Positions 1-7,837 of a DNA stretch of 24,808 nt are shown here, in pieces. Each line of letters starts with the position of its first letter. Position 1 is the first letter of the stretch. Origin of the DNA: DASZGI01 sp035938995 (GTDB lineage: Bacteria; Actinomycetota; Actinomycetes; Streptomycetales; Catenulisporaceae). Below the pieces are notes generated by a model, which was given only the letters and a program-made list of their open reading frames with translations, searched no databases and was not told the origin of the DNA. The translations under genes were made by a program, and so were the position numbers. The stretch covers positions 1-24,808 of the forward strand of contig NZ_DASZGI010000283.1 of NCBI RefSeq assembly GCF_035938995.1. The letters run 5' to 3'.

Positions 1-1319
1 CCTCCGGCGATGTTCGGGCCGGCCTCGGCACGGCCTCCGGCCAGGGCGGCGCGTTCGCGGACTCCAGTCAGGCCCTGACCGGGAGAGCCCGAGCCCGGGG
101 CTGAGGGGGCGGCCCGGCGGGGCTCCGAGCCGGTGTCCGACACGCTCACCCGCAAGGATTGTTCGCCGACCTCGATCGCGACCTGCACGCTCGTATCGGG
201 TCCCGCGTGCTTGAGGCTGTTGGTCAGCGATTCCTGCACGATGCGGTAGATCGCCAACTGCAAGCTGCGCGGGAGCGCGGTGGGCTCGCCGTCGATGCGG
301 CAGGACACTCGCGGACCGGCGGAGCGGGTGCGCTCGAGCAGTGCCGAGATGTCGGCGACCCCTGGCTGCGGCGTGAGGGTCTCGGCGCCGACACCGATCT
401 CCTCGACGCGTTCGTCGAGCGGGCGCTCGCGCAACGCCCCGAGCGTGCGACGCAGGTCGGCGAGCGCGATTCGGCTCGTGTCGCCGATCAGCTCGAACAC
501 CTGCCTGCCCCGCTCGGGATTCGCCTCGACCTGGCGGACGCCGCCGTCGGCAAGGCCGGTGATCACGGCGAGGGTGTGGCCGAGGATGTCGTGCATCTCC
601 CGGGAGAACCGGGCCCGCTCGGCCAGGACGGCGATGTGGGCGCGCTGCTCGCGATCGAACTCGGCGTGGGCCGCGCGTTCGGCCAGGGCCTCCAGTTGTG
701 CGTGACGCTCTCTGGCCACGAGGCCGAGCGCGATGCTCGCGGCGATGGCGGTGCTGAGGAAGAACACGTTCAAAAGCGCGTGATCCTGGATCAGCTCCAC
801 GCGGAATACGAGAACGAACAGGCTCGGCACGCCTGCGCCCGCGACCACGAGAAGCCTGCGCAGCGACCAGTACCTGGCAAGTGTAAAAAGACTGATCATC
901 AGACTGACGTTGCTGCCCGAGCTCTCCGCCGCCGCCCACTGGACCGTGCAGGCGGCGAGCACCACGCAGTACACGGCGAATGGCGCTTTGCGTCGCCAGA
1001 TCAGCGCTAGGGACTGGGTCGCTGAAGTGATCAGCAGCAGCGGGGTGATTTCCTGCGGAGCCGCCCGCGTACCCGATTGCGGCACGAAGGTGAGCAACAG
1101 CACGCACAGGCTGAGCAGCACATCCTGGCGGTACGGATGCCCGCGGAACGCGGCGAGCAGAAGTCGAATCGCCCTCGGCCACTCGAATCCGGAGCCGTCC
1201 GGCTGCGTCGTCGCAGCCTGGTCCGATACCGGCTCCAGCACGGTGGGGACCACGCCGACTTCCTTCGTTTCCGGGCTTGACGCGACGCTCCGACCGTAGT
1301 GTGCCGAGGGCGGGTTCAT
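1..1319 (-). CDS. NarL/DesK-type sensor histidine kinase, C-terminus cut by the window edge
   Basis: The frame stays open from an ATG at 1319 to the left edge, giving 439 residues without a stop. Residues about 60-200 contain four to five hydrophobic segments, a membrane sensor region. A short coiled linker (about 203-238) leads to the dimerisation helix REMHDILGH with phospho-acceptor His243, as in the HisKA_3 family. The ATPase domain shows the N-box ESLTNSLKHAG (Asn367), a G1 box with Asp395 in DTG, and the G2 stretch GQGLTGVRERAALAGG near 415-430. By family knowledge it phosphorylates a LuxR/NarL-type response regulator, probably encoded just beyond the left edge. An in-frame ATG at 1358 would add 13 residues; neither start has a clear ribosome binding site. 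The first ~50 residues look disordered, so a later start is possible. Ligand unknown. Confidence 0.9.
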   Translation of the reverse strand, partial: MNPPSAHYGRSVASSPETKEVGVVPTVLEPVSDQAATTQPDGSGFEWPRAIRLLLAAFRGHPYRQDVLLSLCVLLLTFVPQSGTRAAPQEITPLLLITSATQSLALIWRRKAPFAVYCVVLAACTVQWAAAESSGSNVSLMISLFTLARYWSLRRLLVVAGAGVPSLFVLVFRVELIQDHALLNVFFLSTAIAASIALGLVARERHAQLEALAERAAHAEFDREQRAHIAVLAERARFSREMHDILGHTLAVITGLADGGVRQVEANPERGRQVFELIGDTSRIALADLRRTLGALRERPLDERVEEIGVGAETLTPQPGVADISALLERTRSAGPRVSCRIDGEPTALPRSLQLAIYRIVQESLTNSLKHAGPDTSVQVAIEVGEQSLRVSVSDTGSEPRRAAPSAPGSGSPGQGLTGVRERAALAGGRAEAGPNIAG

Positions 1320-1454
1320 GACGTCGGCGCGCCTGAGCTCGTAGGCCGCGATCCGCATGGTGGTCAACTCCCGGGCTCGGTCTTCTCCTCGCTGATCCGC
1401 TCGACGGTAGCCAACGTCTTGGCACGGTGTCGTCCATCTGGGGGATGGATCGGC

Positions 1455-1472
1455 GTGGTACCGCGGTACCAC
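1455..1472. promoter_or_regulatory. 18-bp perfect palindrome, candidate operator
   Basis: GTGGTACCGCGGTACCAC equals its own reverse complement. It sits in the ~300-bp space between the divergent histidine kinase and MMPL transporter genes, 136 bp before the kinase ATG and 145 bp before the first plausible transporter ATG. A dimeric repressor site is the simplest reading. It also contains the core GGTACCGCG seen in T-box antiterminators, but I see no convincing stem I or specifier region and the downstream gene is not an aminoacyl-tRNA synthetase gene. Nothing else convincing is seen in this spacer; a TTGACC at 1507-1512 has no -10 at good spacing. Confidence 0.4.
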
Positions 1473-1616
1473 CCGGCTGCGCTAATTCGGCACCTGAGTA
1501 CCGCCCTTGACCGCGAGCTCGCACTTACGATCAGTCAGGGCTGGCTGAATGCGTCGGCTCCACGGGGCAATCCAAACACCAAGGCGCACGTCAGTGGCCG
1601 AAAGATGGGAACGACC

Positions 1617-3845
1617 ATGAGAGAAGACAAGCCGGCGCGCGGGCGGCGCGGCGGTGGCGGTGGCGGGGAACGAAACCTGTTCGCAGGCCTCGGCCAACTG
1701 GTCGCGCATCACCCATGGCGGGTGATCGCGGTATGGGTCATAGCCGCCATCGCGGTGATAGGCCTCGCGCCGCATCTGTCCTCCACCACCGACGAGGCCA
1801 GCTTCCTGCCCAGCCACTACGAGTCCATCCAGGCCCAGAACCTGCAGCAGTCCGCATTCCCGCAGGCCGCGGCCCCGGCCGCAGTCATCGTCCTGGAGCG
1901 CGCCGACGGATCGGCGCTCACCGCGGCGGACTCGGCGGCGGTGCAGGACCTCGCGACCAAGCTGCGACAGGCGCAGATCGCCGACGTGACGGCCCTCCAG
2001 GTCGGCCAGCCGTCCCCGAACCGGCTGATCCAGACCATCGGCGTGCAGATGCCGACCGAGAACGATCCGCAGCAGAAGGCGCAGACTGACGCGGTTAAGG
2101 CACTGCGCACCCAGCTCCAGTCCGACCTGTCGGGCACCGACCTCAAGGGCGGCATCACCGGCACCGCGGCGCAGAACCTCGACTCCCAGTCCTCCGGGAA
2201 CAAGGCCGACGCGATCATCGGGATCGCCACCGTCGGCCTGATCCTCGTGCTGCTGCTCATCATCTTCCGCAGCCCGATCATCGCGCTGCTGCCGATCATC
2301 ACCATCGGCCTCGTCTCCCAGGTCGCCGACGGGCTGATCGCCTGGGCCAGCAACGCGTTCAACCTCAAGACCGACAGTTCCGTCACATCGCTGCTGATCG
2401 TGGTGCTGTTCGGCGTGGGCACCGACTACATCCTGTTCTTCCTGTTCCGCTACCGCGAACGGCTGCGCGCCGGGGATGTTCCGCGCGACGCGGTGGCCGT
2501 CGCCGTCACTCGCGCGGGTGAGGCGATTGCGTCGGCGGCGGGCGCGGTGATCGTGGCCTTCATGGCGCTCACCCTCTCCACCCTCGGCCTGTTCCGCTCG
2601 CTCGGCCCCTCGCTGGCGATCGCGGTGGCCGTCACCCTCCTGGCGGGCCTCACCCTGATACCGGCGATCGTGGCGCTGCTCGGCACCCGGGTCTTCTGGC
2701 CGTCGAAGGCCTGGCGCACCGAGCCGCGCGGGGCGCGCTTCGCCGCGATCGGCCAGGCGATGGGGCGGCGCCCGGCCCGCTTCGCCGCGGTCTCCGGGCT
2801 CGTCATGGCGGCGCTGGCGATCGCCGCGTTCAGCTTCCGCCCGACCTTCGACCTCACGTCCGGCTCGACGAACTCGACCGCGGAGTCGACCGTGTGGCAG
2901 AACCAGCTGCTGCGCGGCGAGCCGGCCGGTGCTACCACGCCGACGCAGGTCTACCTGAAGGCGACCGACGGCGCGAAGCTCTCCGCGAGCGAGCTGAACG
3001 CCTACCGCTCCGACCTCGCGGGCGTCTCCGGAGTCGGCACCGTCTCCGCGCCGTTGCCCAACGCCACGGACACGGTGGCCGTCTACGAGGTGGCGCTCAG
3101 CCATGATCCGGCCTCGGATGCCGCGATGAACACACTCAAGGGCCCGCTGCGCACCACAGCGCACCAGGACGCCCCGCCGGGCACGACCGCGCTGGTCGGC
3201 GGCATCACGGCGATCTACGTGGACATCCAGTCCGCCGTGGACCACGACTACGCGCTCGTCTTCCCGGTCGCCGCGGTCATCATCATGCTCATTCTCGCGC
3301 TGGTGCTGCGGTCGCTGGTCGCCCCGCTGTACCTAATGGCTTCGGTGGGCCTCGGCTTCGGCGCCACCCTCGGCGCGACCGTGCTGTTGTTCCAGAACTC
3401 CGGCAGCAACAACGGCCTGATCTTCATGCTGCCGGTGATCATGTACATGTTCGTCGTCGCGCTCGGCACGGACTACAACATCCTGATGATCACGCGGCTG
3501 CGCGAGGAGGCGCGCGAGGGGCGCAGCCCACGCGAGGCCGCGGCCGAGGCGGTGCGCCACGCCGGTCCGACCGTCGGCGCGGCCGGCCTGATCCTGGCCG
3601 GATCCTTCGCCTCGCTCATGCTGGCCGGGCAGTCGACGCTCACCCAGATGGGCTTCGCGATCTCCGTCGGCATCGCGATCTCCGCGTTCGTGATGGCGAT
3701 GTTCTTCACGCCGGCCCTCACCGCGCTGATCGGCCACGCCGCCTGGTGGCCCGGCCACGCCGACGCGAAGCACGCCCCGTCACAGCAGCAAGAGGCTCTG
3801 CCAGGCGCGGAGGAGGAGACCGCACCAGCCGGACGCCTCCGGTAG
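1617..3845 (+). CDS. MMPL-family (RND-type) membrane transporter
   Basis: The 742-residue product has the duplicated MMPL layout. A basic, glycine-rich N-terminus precedes TM1 (about 35-51), an extracytoplasmic domain follows, then a block of five to six helices. The second half repeats this pattern. Each half carries a GTDY motif in its helix block (Asp270 and Asp619); these acidic residues are expected to carry the proton relay in this superfamily. Such proteins export lipids, lipopeptides or drugs; the substrate cannot be read from the sequence. The C-terminus is short, polar and Glu/Gln-rich. The frame is open back to about 1299, but similarity starts only after 1605. I prefer ATG 1617 (GGGA six bases upstream); ATG 1605 would add four residues. 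The divergent sensor kinase suggests envelope-stress or ligand-controlled expression, which is inference. Confidence 0.9.
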   Translation: MREDKPARGRRGGGGGGERNLFAGLGQLVAHHPWRVIAVWVIAAIAVIGLAPHLSSTTDEASFLPSHYESIQAQNLQQSAFPQAAAPAAVIVLERADGSALTAADSAAVQDLATKLRQAQIADVTALQVGQPSPNRLIQTIGVQMPTENDPQQKAQTDAVKALRTQLQSDLSGTDLKGGITGTAAQNLDSQSSGNKADAIIGIATVGLILVLLLIIFRSPIIALLPIITIGLVSQVADGLIAWASNAFNLKTDSSVTSLLIVVLFGVGTDYILFFLFRYRERLRAGDVPRDAVAVAVTRAGEAIASAAGAVIVAFMALTLSTLGLFRSLGPSLAIAVAVTLLAGLTLIPAIVALLGTRVFWPSKAWRTEPRGARFAAIGQAMGRRPARFAAVSGLVMAALAIAAFSFRPTFDLTSGSTNSTAESTVWQNQLLRGEPAGATTPTQVYLKATDGAKLSASELNAYRSDLAGVSGVGTVSAPLPNATDTVAVYEVALSHDPASDAAMNTLKGPLRTTAHQDAPPGTTALVGGITAIYVDIQSAVDHDYALVFPVAAVIIMLILALVLRSLVAPLYLMASVGLGFGATLGATVLLFQNSGSNNGLIFMLPVIMYMFVVALGTDYNILMITRLREEAREGRSPREAAAEAVRHAGPTVGAAGLILAGSFASLMLAGQSTLTQMGFAISVGIAISAFVMAMFFTPALTALIGHAAWWPGHADAKHAPSQQQEALPGAEEETAPAGRLR

Positions 3846-3864
3846 ACCCGCCAGAGTCCAGCAG

Positions 3865-3930
3865 GCGCTACGACGTTCGGCCCGGTACCCCAGAGGCAGG
3901 GGCGCCGGGCCGAACGTCGTAGCGCTTCTT
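3865..3930 (+). terminator. Strong hairpin terminator after the MMPL gene
   Basis: Arms 3865-3885 and 3905-3925 pair perfectly over 21 bp. The 19-nt loop itself holds a CCCC/GGGG mini-stem (3888-3891 with 3899-3902). The sequence TTCTT follows the right arm. The hairpin begins 20 bp after the transporter stop and is symmetric enough to stop minus-strand transcripts from the abiE side too. Its arms resemble those of the hairpin at 15618-15665. Confidence 0.85.
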
Positions 3931-4130
3931 AGATGTCGTAGTGCAGCTCGACTTTCCCTTTGACCTGGTCATTTAGGCTCTGACCCCACAGATCCCCACT
4001 ATCACCCCACATCGGGGCGGACCGCGGAATGGGCGGACTTCGCAGGGTTCTGCCGGAGCCCGGTGGCCGTGGCGGGCGAAGGGTGCCGAGAGGGGTTGCG
4101 CCTCGTGCGCCGGTTGCCGCGTGTGGTCGG
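3931..4130. other. Spacer between the terminator and abiEii
   Basis: No convincing gene is present. On the minus strand a 27-codon frame (ATG at 4012, TAA at 3929-3931) ends in LHYDI; it may be the tail of a lost gene, but I cannot assign it. On the plus strand CCCCAC occurs three times at 3984, 3994 and 4005, that is, at steps of 10 and 11 bp. The last copy is followed by a GGGG that could form a small stem. Confidence 0.3.
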
Positions 4131-5036
4131 CTACGGGGCTTGCCAGGCCGTGGCTTCGGGGCTCCAGGTGAGGTTCTGCGCAGTGCTGGCCGCGAGGGGG
4201 TCGGCGAACGCGGTAACGGTGGCGACGACTTCGGCGAAGTCTTCCGGGTGGTTCTTGGCCGATGTTCCTTGGCGTCGCCGCCACGCCGTGTAGGGAGCCT
4301 GTCTACGCCTGGGCAGGTCGGAGATCACCTCGCTGAGCGGCTGCAGATGAATGCCTCGGTGGTTGGCGGTGTTGACCAGTGCGGTGGTCAGTTCTTTGCC
4401 GTCGAGCCGGTGTCGGACGATGAGTTGGTGAAGATCGGCGTAGTCGCGGTCACGTGTATTCAGGTCGCCGAGGGCGATGGCGGTGGAGAGTTTTTCGGCG
4501 ATGACCGTGGCGATGGGGTAGCCGTAGAGCTTGAATGCCGTGTCGCTGAGGTATTGGGGGTATTCGATCAGTGCCGGGGCTGGGGTAACCGGATCGCCGA
4601 AGCTGACATCGAGTTGTAGTTTCAGGCGTGCGCGGCTTAGGTTGGCGCTCATAGCCAGGCGTAGCCCGTGGTATTCGTCGTCTTGGCGGATGGGCACGGT
4701 GGTAAGCGTGCCCGGTTCGAAGGTGATGCCGTCGTCGACGTCGGTGGCGGCGATCTGCTTGATGCGGCGGATGATTTCTTCCTCATCGCCGGTGAATGCC
4801 CGGCCGAGGATGTCGATATCGCGGGTGATGCGCCGTGCGCCGAACTGGGCAAGCAAGAGGCCACCCTTGAGGACGAAGTGCTGCTGGCCGAGCGGATGGA
4901 CGCTTATACGGTAAAGGAAGCGTTCGAGCAGGTACTCGAGCATGACCTGGTCGGTGGGGGCGCCGGTTCGGCGCGCGAGGTTGCGCAGGTCGTTGTAGAT
5001 GCGGCCGGCGGTGGTGTCGCGGGCGGGGTTAGGCAT
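4131..5036 (-). CDS. abiEii: AbiEii/AbiGii family nucleotidyltransferase toxin
   Basis: The 301-residue protein carries the signatures of the DNA-polymerase-beta-like nucleotidyltransferases of the AbiEii/AbiGii family. FVLKGG (residues 54-59) is followed by the metal-binding pair in TRDIDIL (Asp73, Asp75) and a third acidic residue in QLDVSFGDP (Asp143). EKLSTAIALGD (181-191) and the RDRDYADLHQL block (195-205) match the family's conserved C-terminal Lys and Asp motifs. Toxins of this family act in the cytoplasm and block growth; some studied members modify tRNA with nucleotides. The ATG overlaps the abiEi stop by one base (TGATG), so translation is probably coupled. All catalytic residues are present, so the toxin should be active. 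The region reads less GC-rich than its neighbours, consistent with transfer. Confidence 0.9.
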   Translation of the reverse strand: MPNPARDTTAGRIYNDLRNLARRTGAPTDQVMLEYLLERFLYRISVHPLGQQHFVLKGGLLLAQFGARRITRDIDILGRAFTGDEEEIIRRIKQIAATDVDDGITFEPGTLTTVPIRQDDEYHGLRLAMSANLSRARLKLQLDVSFGDPVTPAPALIEYPQYLSDTAFKLYGYPIATVIAEKLSTAIALGDLNTRDRDYADLHQLIVRHRLDGKELTTALVNTANHRGIHLQPLSEVISDLPRRRQAPYTAWRRRQGTSAKNHPEDFAEVVATVTAFADPLAASTAQNLTWSPEATAWQAP

Positions 5037-5644
5037 CAGGCGAGCACTGCTTCGATGGCTGGGCGGATGGCGGACATGCCACCTAGTTCGCGCGCCGCGC
5101 GCTGCAGGTCGGCGACGCCTTGCTGGCCGTTTCGGCGCAGGTATCGGTTGAGCGCGGACAGGGCAACGCTGCGGCCTTCCGCGCCGCCCAGGCGCATCGC
5201 GTCCACGACCGCGCGCGCGGGGCTGTAAACCGGGACGGTCTCGCCAGGAGCCGCTTCGAACGGTTCGACTGCGAAGTTGAACGTGTCGGCCGCGTACTGC
5301 GATACCTGCGTGGGTGGGTAGCTGATGGAAGGACGGTGGCTGCCTCGAGGTACGGCGATGTGCACCTCGTGGGGGATGTCATCGATCAGTTCGTGCAGGC
5401 TGAGGGCTGACTCCCCGCACACGACCGCGTGGGGCGCGCGGGTGCAGACGGCGAGCAGGTCGAGGTGTGCGGTGGATTCGGCGTCAGCGCGTCGGTAGAC
5501 CCCACGCGAGAGCTCATCGATCTCGCCTGCCTCCCGCAACACTGCCAGGTCGCGTGGAGAGATCCCAGCGGCAGACGCCGCGCGTGTGGTGAACGTCGGT
5601 CGAAGGCGCGATAGTCGCTCTTGTAGGCGCCCGGAATCAGTCAT
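5036..5644 (-). CDS. abiEi: AbiEi-type antitoxin / transcriptional autorepressor
   Basis: This is a 202-residue protein directly before the AbiEii toxin, sharing one base with it. Residues about 15-55 (FTTRAASAAGISPRDL to LSRGVYRR) form the winged-helix N-terminal domain of AbiEi antitoxins. The following part (VVCGESALSLHEL, then VHIAVPRG near 93-101) is the usual AbiEi core. In the AbiE type IV systems studied, the antitoxin counters the toxin without binding it and represses its own promoter through inverted repeats. The frame is open far upstream, but similarity starts at ATG 5644, just downstream of a dyad at 5655-5681, which supports this start. I see no strong Shine-Dalgarno sequence. 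The function of the pair here (phage abortive infection or element stabilisation) is inference. Confidence 0.87.
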   Translation of the reverse strand: MTDSGRLQERLSRLRPTFTTRAASAAGISPRDLAVLREAGEIDELSRGVYRRADAESTAHLDLLAVCTRAPHAVVCGESALSLHELIDDIPHEVHIAVPRGSHRPSISYPPTQVSQYAADTFNFAVEPFEAAPGETVPVYSPARAVVDAMRLGGAEGRSVALSALNRYLRRNGQQGVADLQRAARELGGMSAIRPAIEAVLA

Positions 5645-5654
5645 GTATGGAATC

Positions 5655-5690
5655 CTACCCAAACATGCCGGATGTGGGTAGTTTTTAATA
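5655..5690 (-). promoter_or_regulatory. abiE promoter -10 and dyad operator
   Basis: Seven-base arms CTACCCA (5655-5661) and TGGGTAG (5675-5681) are spaced 20 bp centre to centre, two helical turns. The space between them shows further partial symmetry (CATGCCGGATG). Reading the minus strand, TATTAA (5690 to 5685) is a plausible -10 hexamer that would place the transcript start near 5677, inside the dyad. Binding of AbiEi here would block initiation, matching the known autoregulation of AbiE systems. No clear -35 is seen. Confidence 0.6.
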
Positions 5691-5798
5691 CGGTCCGGGT
5701 GTAGTGGCCTTCGGTCGAGCGCCCGGGTTATCGCAGAACCGCACCCGGCTGGCCGAGGCAATTGGTGATGATCCCCTGAAGCCATGCCACCACACAAG

Positions 5799-6269
5799 GC
5801 GCCCTCGCTCGGTCGCATCGGGCTGGACTGGCTGGTGCTTGACGCCTGGGCGCACGTGTCGTGGTTCGGCGCCGGGCCGGCGAGGCCTACCCCGACCCAC
5901 GGCATGCGACGCACGGCGGCCGTTTCACGGCCACGGTCGATCAGATGCAGACCCCGTACGTTCGCCCGCAGGAGAACGGCGATCGCGCCGAGGTGCGGTG
6001 GGCCGAGCTGGCCGACGTCGCCGGGGAGGCAGTGCATGTCGAGGGCGATCCCAGCGTTCAATCTCGCTGTTCGCCCCTGCAGCGACCAGCAGCTCGCGGC
6101 CGCCCGCCGGCAGAGCGAACTCGCGGCCGGGACGTTGATCTTCCTGCGCACCGATCACGTCGTGCAGGGCCTCGGCTGCGCCGCCGTAGGCCCCGGCGTG
6201 CTGCTTGAGCATCGTCTCGAGGTTCGACCGGCCGACTTCGCTCTGACGCTCGCACCCCTGTCCGTCTGA
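5799..6269 (+). pseudogene. C-terminal relic of a LacZ-type (GH2) beta-galactosidase, twice frameshifted
   Basis: Three pieces in two frames line up with the C-terminal domain of LacZ-type beta-galactosidases. Piece one (5799-5879) reads LGRIGLDW to VSWFGAGP. Piece two (5879-6052, shifted frame) reads GEAYPDPR, then TPYVRPQENGDRAEVRWAEL, then VEGDP. Piece three (6054-6269, original frame) reads AFNLAVRP, then DHVVQGLGCAAVGPGVL, and ends at TGA 6267. Restoring one base near 5878 and removing A6053 would give one continuous reading. WFGxGPGEAYPD, YVxPQENG and the GPGVL tail are well-known LacZ C-terminal motifs. Everything upstream of about 5799 (catalytic barrel, N-terminus) is missing, and in-frame TGA codons precede it. 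The domain cannot be functional. The 95 bp between this relic and the abiE promoter, and 6270-6388 after it, show nothing further that I can support. Confidence 0.8.
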
Positions 6270-6388
6270 CGCGAGCTGGCCTGGGTGCCGCAGCCGGTAC
6301 CTGCCACTCTCGCTCCGACCTGACGGCGCGACCGCGTGGCTTCTGCGAACGAACACGGCTGTCTGTCGTGCTCGGTATCGTCGGTAAC

Positions 6389-7837
6389 GTGGAATTCGAG
6401 GACGTCGAGACGCTGCGCCGGGAGCATCCGGCGTGGAAACTCCTGCGCGCCGGCAATGCCTCGTTGATCCTGTCCTTCCTGGGCAGGGTGTTCGTGGAGG
6501 GGAACGCCCGCGTGGTCCCGGCCGTCGAGTTGACCGCGCGGCTGGACGACTATCTGTTCGCCCTCAACGAACGTCTGGGGGAGGGCACTTTTCCCAAGAG
6601 CGCCAAGGCGTATCTCGACGACTGGGCCGGCCCTGGGGCGGGTTGGCTGCGCAAGTACTACCCGCCCGGTTCGGATGAGCAGCATTTCGACGCGACGCCG
6701 GCCGTGGAGAAGGCGGTCGCGTGGATCGCCTCGCTGCGGAGCCGGCCGTTCGTCGGCACCGAGTCGCGTCTCAACACGGTCTTCGAGCTGCTGCGGCAGA
6801 TGGCCGTGGGCGCCGAGACCGACCGCGACGTGCGCCTGGAAGACCTCAAGCGCCGCCGCGAACAGCTCGACGCCGAGATCGCCCGGGTCGAGTCCGGCGA
6901 TGTCCGGGTGCTGGACGACACCGCGCTGCGCGACCGTTACCAGCAGTTCTCCGAGACCGCGCGCGGGCTGCTGGCGGACTTCCGCGAGGTCGAGGCGAAC
7001 TTCCGGCAGCTGGACCGCGAGCTGCGCGAGCGGATCGCCGTCTGGGATGGCGCCAAGGGGGAGCTGGTGGAACGCGTCGTGGGCGACCGCAGCGCCATCG
7101 CCGACTCCGACCAGGGCCGAAGTTTCCACGCGTTCTACGACTTCCTGCTCTCGCGGCGGCGGCAGGAGGAGTTCACCGAACTGCTGGAGAAGGTGCGGCG
7201 GCTTGACGCGATCGGCGATCCCGACCCGCGGATGCGCCACATCCACTACGACTGGCTCGCCGCGGGCGAGCGCACGCAGGCCACCGTGCGCCTGCTGTCC
7301 GAGCAGTTGCGCCGGTTCCTGGACGACCAGGTGTGGCTGGAGAACCGGCGGGTCATGGACATCCTGAAATCGATCGAGGGCCGTGCGCTAAAGCTGCGCG
7401 GGCACGCCGCCGCCGCGATCGCCATGGAGATCGACGCGCCCGCCCCGGACATCGCGCTGCCGTTCGAACGGCCCATGTATCGGCCGAAGGCGAAGGTCCG
7501 GATCTCCGGCGACGACATCGCGGACGAGGCGCAGGACGTCGACGTCTCACTGCTGTTCGAGCAGACGCACGTGGATCCGGCCAGGCTGTCCGCGATCGTG
7601 CGGTCCGCGTTGCGCGGCAGGGCTCAGGCCGACCTCGCCCAGGTCATCGCCGAGCACCCCATCGAGGAGGGTCTGGCGGAGCTGGTCACCTATCTCTCTC
7701 TGACCGATCCGGCGTTTCGCGTCGTGTTCGACGACGACGCCCGCGCCCAGGCGTCGTGGCAGAGCTCTGATGGTGGCGTCCGGGTCGCCGACATTCCGCG
7801 CGCTACCTTCGCACGCACCGACGCCGGGGAGGGCTGA
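6389..7837 (+). CDS. jetA: Wadjet protein JetA (DUF3375), MukF-like kleisin
   Basis: The 482-residue protein belongs to the DUF3375 family. The N-terminus (EDVETLRREHPAWKLLRAGN, then LILSFLGRVFVE, then ALNERLG) is the family's winged-helix start. The middle (about 150-230) is a charged coiled coil and the C-terminus a second helical/winged domain. In Wadjet, JetA is the kleisin subunit that bridges the JetC ATPase heads and, with JetB, builds the plasmid-sensing complex on DNA. GTG 6389 fits the family's N-terminal length; GTG 6368 in frame would add seven residues. Neither has a good Shine-Dalgarno sequence. TATCGT at 6376-6381 lies seven bases before GTG 6389, so a leaderless transcript is possible. 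The stop overlaps the jetB ATG (TGATG), so the genes are coupled. Confidence 0.9.
   Translation: MEFEDVETLRREHPAWKLLRAGNASLILSFLGRVFVEGNARVVPAVELTARLDDYLFALNERLGEGTFPKSAKAYLDDWAGPGAGWLRKYYPPGSDEQHFDATPAVEKAVAWIASLRSRPFVGTESRLNTVFELLRQMAVGAETDRDVRLEDLKRRREQLDAEIARVESGDVRVLDDTALRDRYQQFSETARGLLADFREVEANFRQLDRELRERIAVWDGAKGELVERVVGDRSAIADSDQGRSFHAFYDFLLSRRRQEEFTELLEKVRRLDAIGDPDPRMRHIHYDWLAAGERTQATVRLLSEQLRRFLDDQVWLENRRVMDILKSIEGRALKLRGHAAAAIAMEIDAPAPDIALPFERPMYRPKAKVRISGDDIADEAQDVDVSLLFEQTHVDPARLSAIVRSALRGRAQADLAQVIAEHPIEEGLAELVTYLSLTDPAFRVVFDDDARAQASWQSSDGGVRVADIPRATFARTDAGEG

Noticed and set aside
1320..1616. T-box riboswitch suggested by GGTACCGCG inside the palindrome
   Set aside because: No recognisable stem I, specifier loop or downstream terminator/antisequestrator, and the downstream gene is an MMPL transporter; the match is explained by the palindrome itself.
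3929..4012. 27-codon minus-strand frame ending LHYDI, similar over its last bases to the glnA 3' end
   Set aside because: The match covers only about 20 bases and the preceding residues do not resemble glutamine synthetase; no other family could be named, so it is kept only as spacer content.
5036..6151. Extended N-terminus for AbiEi reaching back to 6151
   Set aside because: The extra ~169 codons run antisense through the beta-galactosidase relic and across the abiE promoter, and they are not protein-like.
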